The notes under the pieces were generated by a model, which saw nothing but the letters and a program-made list of their open reading frames with translations, was not told the origin of the DNA and searched no databases. A stretch of 20,241 bases of DNA from Pinguiococcus pyrenoidosus (Eukaryota; Sar; Pinguiophyceae; Pinguiochrysidales; Pinguiochrysidaceae), in NCBI GenBank assembly GCA_019677205.1, contig JAAMXY010004844.1, positions 1-20,241 on the forward strand, given 5' to 3'. The translations under genes and the position numbers were made by a program. This document shows positions 17,398-20,241 of the stretch, piece by piece (the stretch's first letter is position 1; every line of letters starts with the position of its first letter).

Positions 17398-19791
17398 CTC
17401 ACTGGCGGCGCTCTCGGCGACGCAGGCGCTCCTGGGAGATCATGCAGCGGCCTCAGCTGCTCATCGCTCTCCTGCTGACCATCGCTCTCGGCGCCACCAC
17501 TCTCATCCTGGTGCAGCATGAAGGCAAGCTACCCCTGCATTCCACGTCGCACGGGTATAGATCTGTGTCCTGATGAGAAGGAGGTCCACAGACGACGCGA
17601 TGGTGGCGGCAGACGATCTCCGGACGGAGCTGCAGCAGCCGCTGGAGCAGCACCAGGCCGCCGAGGGGATTCTCCAAAGAAGTGCAGCGTTGCCAGCCGG
17701 CGTCTACAGCAATGCGAGCAATGCTCCTCGACTGCCTCTCAGAGGGCTGGAGGGCCAAATGGACGTGTACCTGATGGAGACGGGCAACGCCCGGGTGTCC
17801 AAGGTCGTGTGCGCCAACATCGCCACGGTCGGAGGCATCGTGCACACCTGCTGCGAGGCGCCTGAGAAAGGGGCTCCTAGCTTGTCAGCTGGCAGAGGCG
17901 TCTGCTGCCTGCCGAGCATCATCGTGGGTGGGACGCAGAAGAGTGGCTCCACGGCGCTGTCCGCGGTTTTCCTCCAGCACCCGAATGTCCGCTTCGCCGA
18001 TCGGAAGGAGGTGCACTTCTTCAGCATGCCGAAGGCCTTCTCGCGCGGACTGGACGAGTACATGGCGCACTTTTCCATCCACAACATGCCAGGCAGAGAG
18101 CAGAATCTCGATCGGTTTGTCACCGTCGAGGCGACGCCGTATTACTTGCATAGCGCCGACGCCTGCCGCTTCATCAGCTACACGATGCCCAGCGCCAAGA
18201 TCATCTTTCTGCTGCGCGATCCGACGGACAGGTCGTACAGCGAGTACAACATGAAGCTGAGACGCATTGAGGAGGGGAGAGACCTGGTGCGGAAGCTCCA
18301 GGAGAACCGGGGCAAGCTCGTGTCCTGCATGCTGCGGTTCGCGCTGGTCTCCACGGCCGAGCTCGTGGCCTGCCTTCCCGCCAGCATCACCGAGGCCGCG
18401 AAGTGGAAGGGAAATGCCAAGCGGGTGCTGCAGCGCCTCGGCGTCATCTCCAGGAGGCGAGGTGTGAAGCAGATCGCGAAAAGGGAGCCCGACTCGGATC
18501 CGGACAACGAAGCGGGCGTGGACCCACCGCCGGCGCTAACCTTTGCACCTGATGAGAAACCGAAGTTGGACAATCTTGCGCAGATGATGACGAAATGTGT
18601 GGGCAAGGGCAACGGAGACCGCTTCACGGAAGCCGAGATCAAGAGCTTCATACGGAGACCCGGCGCGGAGCCTGCAAGGCCCGCTGCGTCAGCACGCAGA
18701 GCGCTTGGTGCGGAGGAGAAGGGCTCTCATCCCACAAAGAGATGGCTGTCAGCAAATGAGTCGCTGGATCTCCGCAGAGGTAGCTTTGCTGGAGCTTTGT
18801 CGAAGAGGAACCTCGACAGCCAAAGCCCGGCAAAGCAGCATTACAGAGTCCGCCCGGCGTACGTCGTTGGCGGCAGGGGCGCGGTGGGACCGCAGTACAC
18901 CAACGCCAGCAGTGATGGGGTCTCAGCGCACGGCGGGCACGGCGGGCGGAAGCTCCAGAAGGCCTTTGGACCGGTGCGGAAAGCACCGGTTGGAGCGGCC
19001 AAGGTGCAGAGCAACTTCGTGGGGGGAAACGGGTTCGTGCCGGAGCTGGGCGTCAACATCACGTTGGGTACCGTGTGCATCGCATTCCTCGAGGAGAAGG
19101 TGCAAAGGATCGATGACAGCTTTCGCACGGAAATGGAGAACATCCGGCGGTGCGAAGAAACCACGTAAGAGAGCATGGGGACGAGAGCGACAGAAGCCCT
19201 GGGGAGGCGGCCGCAGATGATCCTCTTTCTTTGCCTTGCGACGCAGGTTGGGCAGGCGGGCGGAAACGGGAATGGAAAGCTTGGAGTGCCTCAAGTCCTG
19301 CTCCATAAAGCCCGTGCCAGGCATCTCACGGCAATTCATCTATCGGTGGGTAGCTGGTCTCTGCTGCAGAAGAAGTGGAGCGCGAGAAAGCGCCGAAGCC
19401 TCACCAAGTCTCTTCATGGACCAGCTCGTTGTATGCGCCACAGCTCGAGCGCTGCTACAAGCACATCCGCAGGGAGCAAGTCCTGGTGCTCTCGAGCGAT
19501 GAGCTTCGGGGAGATCTCGACGGAGCGGTGCGCAAGATCCACGAATTCACGGGCCTTCCGGCCTTCGACTACCCAGCGAAGACCACCGAGCAGCTGAACG
19601 AGGTGTTCGAGAGGGCCTACCCGGACTTCCAGGATCGTACGGGCTGGCGGATGCAGAGTCAGTACCCCGCGTTGGATCCCGCCCTGAAGGACGAGCTGAA
19701 GCGCTTCTTCGCTAGATACAATAGGATGTTGGTAGATACGGGCCTCGATTTTGCGCAGGCATGGAATGACGGTGTCAGTCATCCAGAGTGA
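17379..19791 (+). CDS. Type II membrane PAPS-dependent sulfotransferase (multi-exon)
   Basis: Working model: join(17379..17554,17710..19164,19425..19791), 665 residues; the first junction is uncertain. Exon 1 encodes a basic cytosolic tail (RRSRRRRRSW) and one hydrophobic anchor, LLIALLLTIALGATTLILV, typical of Golgi type II enzymes. The catalytic domain starts with the 5'-phosphosulfate loop GGTQKSGST (17927-17953, Lys at 17939), then HP, KEVHFF, EATPYYL, and the 3'-phosphate site FLLRDPTDRSYSEYN (about 18203-18247). A long low-complexity insertion (about 18460-19010) precedes the conserved C-terminal part, SLYAPQLERCYKHI through FTGLP, encoded by the last exon. The family transfers sulfate from PAPS to carbohydrate, resembling heparan-sulfate-type and algal polysaccharide sulfotransferases; the acceptor is unknown. 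ATG 17442 is an alternative start, and ATG 17573 a start without anchor. The enzyme class is sure. Confidence 0.75.
17555..17709 (+). other. Candidate first intron of the sulfotransferase gene (155 nt)
   Basis: The membrane-anchor frame ends at a TGA at 17571-17573, just after a donor-like CACGG|GTATAG. The sulfotransferase frame is open from there. Of the later AG dinucleotides, CTACAG ending at 17709 and AAGAAG ending at 17682 keep frame with this donor. The first has the better acceptor. An ultra-short intron of 23-29 nt would also keep frame but is well below the other introns seen here. That an intron joins the two frames is more certain than its exact ends. Confidence 0.35.
18970..18990 (+). 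repeat. Perfect 8-bp hairpin with GGAAA loop inside the sulfotransferase coding region
   Basis: ACCGGTGC and GCACCGGT flank the five-base loop GGAAA. It falls in the poorly conserved, Gly/Ala-rich insertion, where coding constraint is low. It may be chance in GC-rich DNA or a local mRNA structure. Confidence 0.6.
19165..19424 (+). other. Last intron of the sulfotransferase gene (260 nt, phase 2)
   Basis: The donor is CCAC|GTAAGA; the unspliced frame would stop at TAA 19166-19168. The downstream frame is closed by TAG at 19351. Of the AG sites checked after it, only TCATGGACCAG ending at 19424 keeps frame with this donor. The junction restores IRRCEETTSLYAPQLERC, where sulfotransferases of this type have a Y-x3-L helix following a short Cys-containing linker. 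Confidence 0.65.
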
Positions 19792-19834
19792 GATGCCCTA
19801 CAACAGATAGTGAAAACATGATATTGCAAAGTAC

Positions 19835-19880
19835 GGTCGTGAAAGTATGGCCGTAAAGGTATGGCCGTGAAGGCATGGCC
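19835..19880 (+). repeat. 14-bp degenerate tandem repeat downstream of gene 5
   Basis: Three full units (19835-19848, 19849-19862, 19863-19876) follow the pattern GGCCGTGAAGGTAT with a few substitutions, then a partial GGCC. Bases 19826-19834 resemble the end of an earlier decayed unit. The array starts 44 bp past the sulfotransferase stop, so it is probably in the 3' UTR. Confidence 0.8.
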
Positions 19881-19906
19881 TCGATGATGCTCTGCATCGT
19901 CAAGGA

Positions 19907-19938
19907 GCTGGGTGCCAAGCCGGGAGCCGGGTGCCAAG
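19907..19938 (+). repeat. Pair of 13-bp direct repeats, AGCYGGGTGCCAAG
   Basis: AGCTGGGTGCCAAG-like sequence at 19907-19919 recurs at 19926-19938, 19 bp apart, differing at one position. It follows the 14-bp array. The rest of 19792-20189 shows no gene. Confidence 0.6.
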
Positions 19939-20189
19939 GCCGCTTGAAACGAGCTGGTCGGCCGTCTCCCCTCGCCTGCGAAGCCTCCGAATTCCGACCA
20001 ACGCCAAGCAAGAAAAGGAAGGAAACTTAAGTTCGCAGCGTCACGAAACGAATCGGCAGACTCCCTGCGTCGTTCCATCTCCCGCAACATCCATCGCACG
20101 CGTCCGCTCCTCCTTTAAGCTCTCTCCCTCGCTCTCCATTTACAGTTGATTTATTCCTTCTTCCGACGCCAGTTGCACCCCTCCACAAG

Positions 20190-20241
20190 ATGGCACCGAC
20201 CTCCGGCCGGCTGGCAAAGGATCTGCGCACACTGACCGCAC
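20190..20241 (+). CDS. Possible 5' end of a further gene, cut by the window edge
   Basis: An ATG at 20190 follows a pyrimidine-rich leader (about 20100-20180) with A at -3 (AAGATGG context). It opens MAPTSGRLAKDLRTLTA before the window ends, with no stop seen. The RLAKDLRTL pattern recalls the first helix of ubiquitin-conjugating (E2) enzymes, which typically begin R-L/I-x-K-D/E-L-x-x-L. Seventeen residues are far too few to assign a family. Confidence 0.3.
   Translation, partial: MAPTSGRLAKDLRTLTA

Noticed and set aside
1-20241. CRISPR arrays, tRNA or rRNA genes, transposons and bacterial operon features
   Set aside because: No regularly spaced repeats, no recognisable RNA gene sequence, no transposase-like protein and no terminal inverted repeats were seen.

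Overview
The window looks like nuclear DNA of a gene-dense, GC-rich unicellular eukaryote, probably an alga or related protist. The evidence is short GT-AG introns (50, 66, 72, 84, 137 and 260 nt inferred here), a double-DNA-binding-domain E2F of the DEL/E2F7-8 type, a Mediator-like KIX domain, an EF-hand protein, an IQ-motif giant protein and a membrane-anchored PAPS sulfotransferase. The lineage cannot be fixed from this sequence alone. There are no bacterial-style operons, rRNA or tRNA genes, CRISPR arrays or recognisable transposons.

Layout. Positions 1-1363 are non-coding: a cluster of nine CCAAT pentamers (2-681), then a sharp AT-rich island with a TATA box (747-870). Gene 1 (1364-3522, +, two exons) encodes a nuclear-looking protein that joins a KIX-like domain to a PX-like domain. 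A convergent 505-bp spacer holds two perfect hairpins. Gene 2 (6001-4028, -, two exons) is a four-EF-hand protein whose in-frame 72-nt intron is easily missed. It is transcribed divergently, across a 351-bp spacer, from gene 3 (6353-14398, +). Gene 3 is a protein of about 2,659 residues with a CCCH zinc finger, an IQ motif, a UIM-like helix, further Cys clusters and recurrent YDP strand motifs. Its last 794 bases join the main reading frame through a 66-nt intron. Gene 4 (16789-14625, -, three exons) is the atypical E2F, with two stop-bypassing or frame-joining introns at its 3' end. Three consensus E2F sites lie within 74 bp upstream of its start. Gene 5 (17379-19791, +) is a type II membrane sulfotransferase, also split by introns. 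The right edge carries small tandem repeats and the first 17 codons of a possible further gene.

Functional picture. Genes 2 and 3 could form a calcium sensor and IQ-target pair under one divergent promoter. Gene 4 probably regulates itself through its upstream E2F sites. Gene 1 may link transcriptional co-activation (KIX) to phosphoinositide binding (PX). All gene models were made by reading splice signals and domain continuity by eye. Intron calls are inferences without transcript support.
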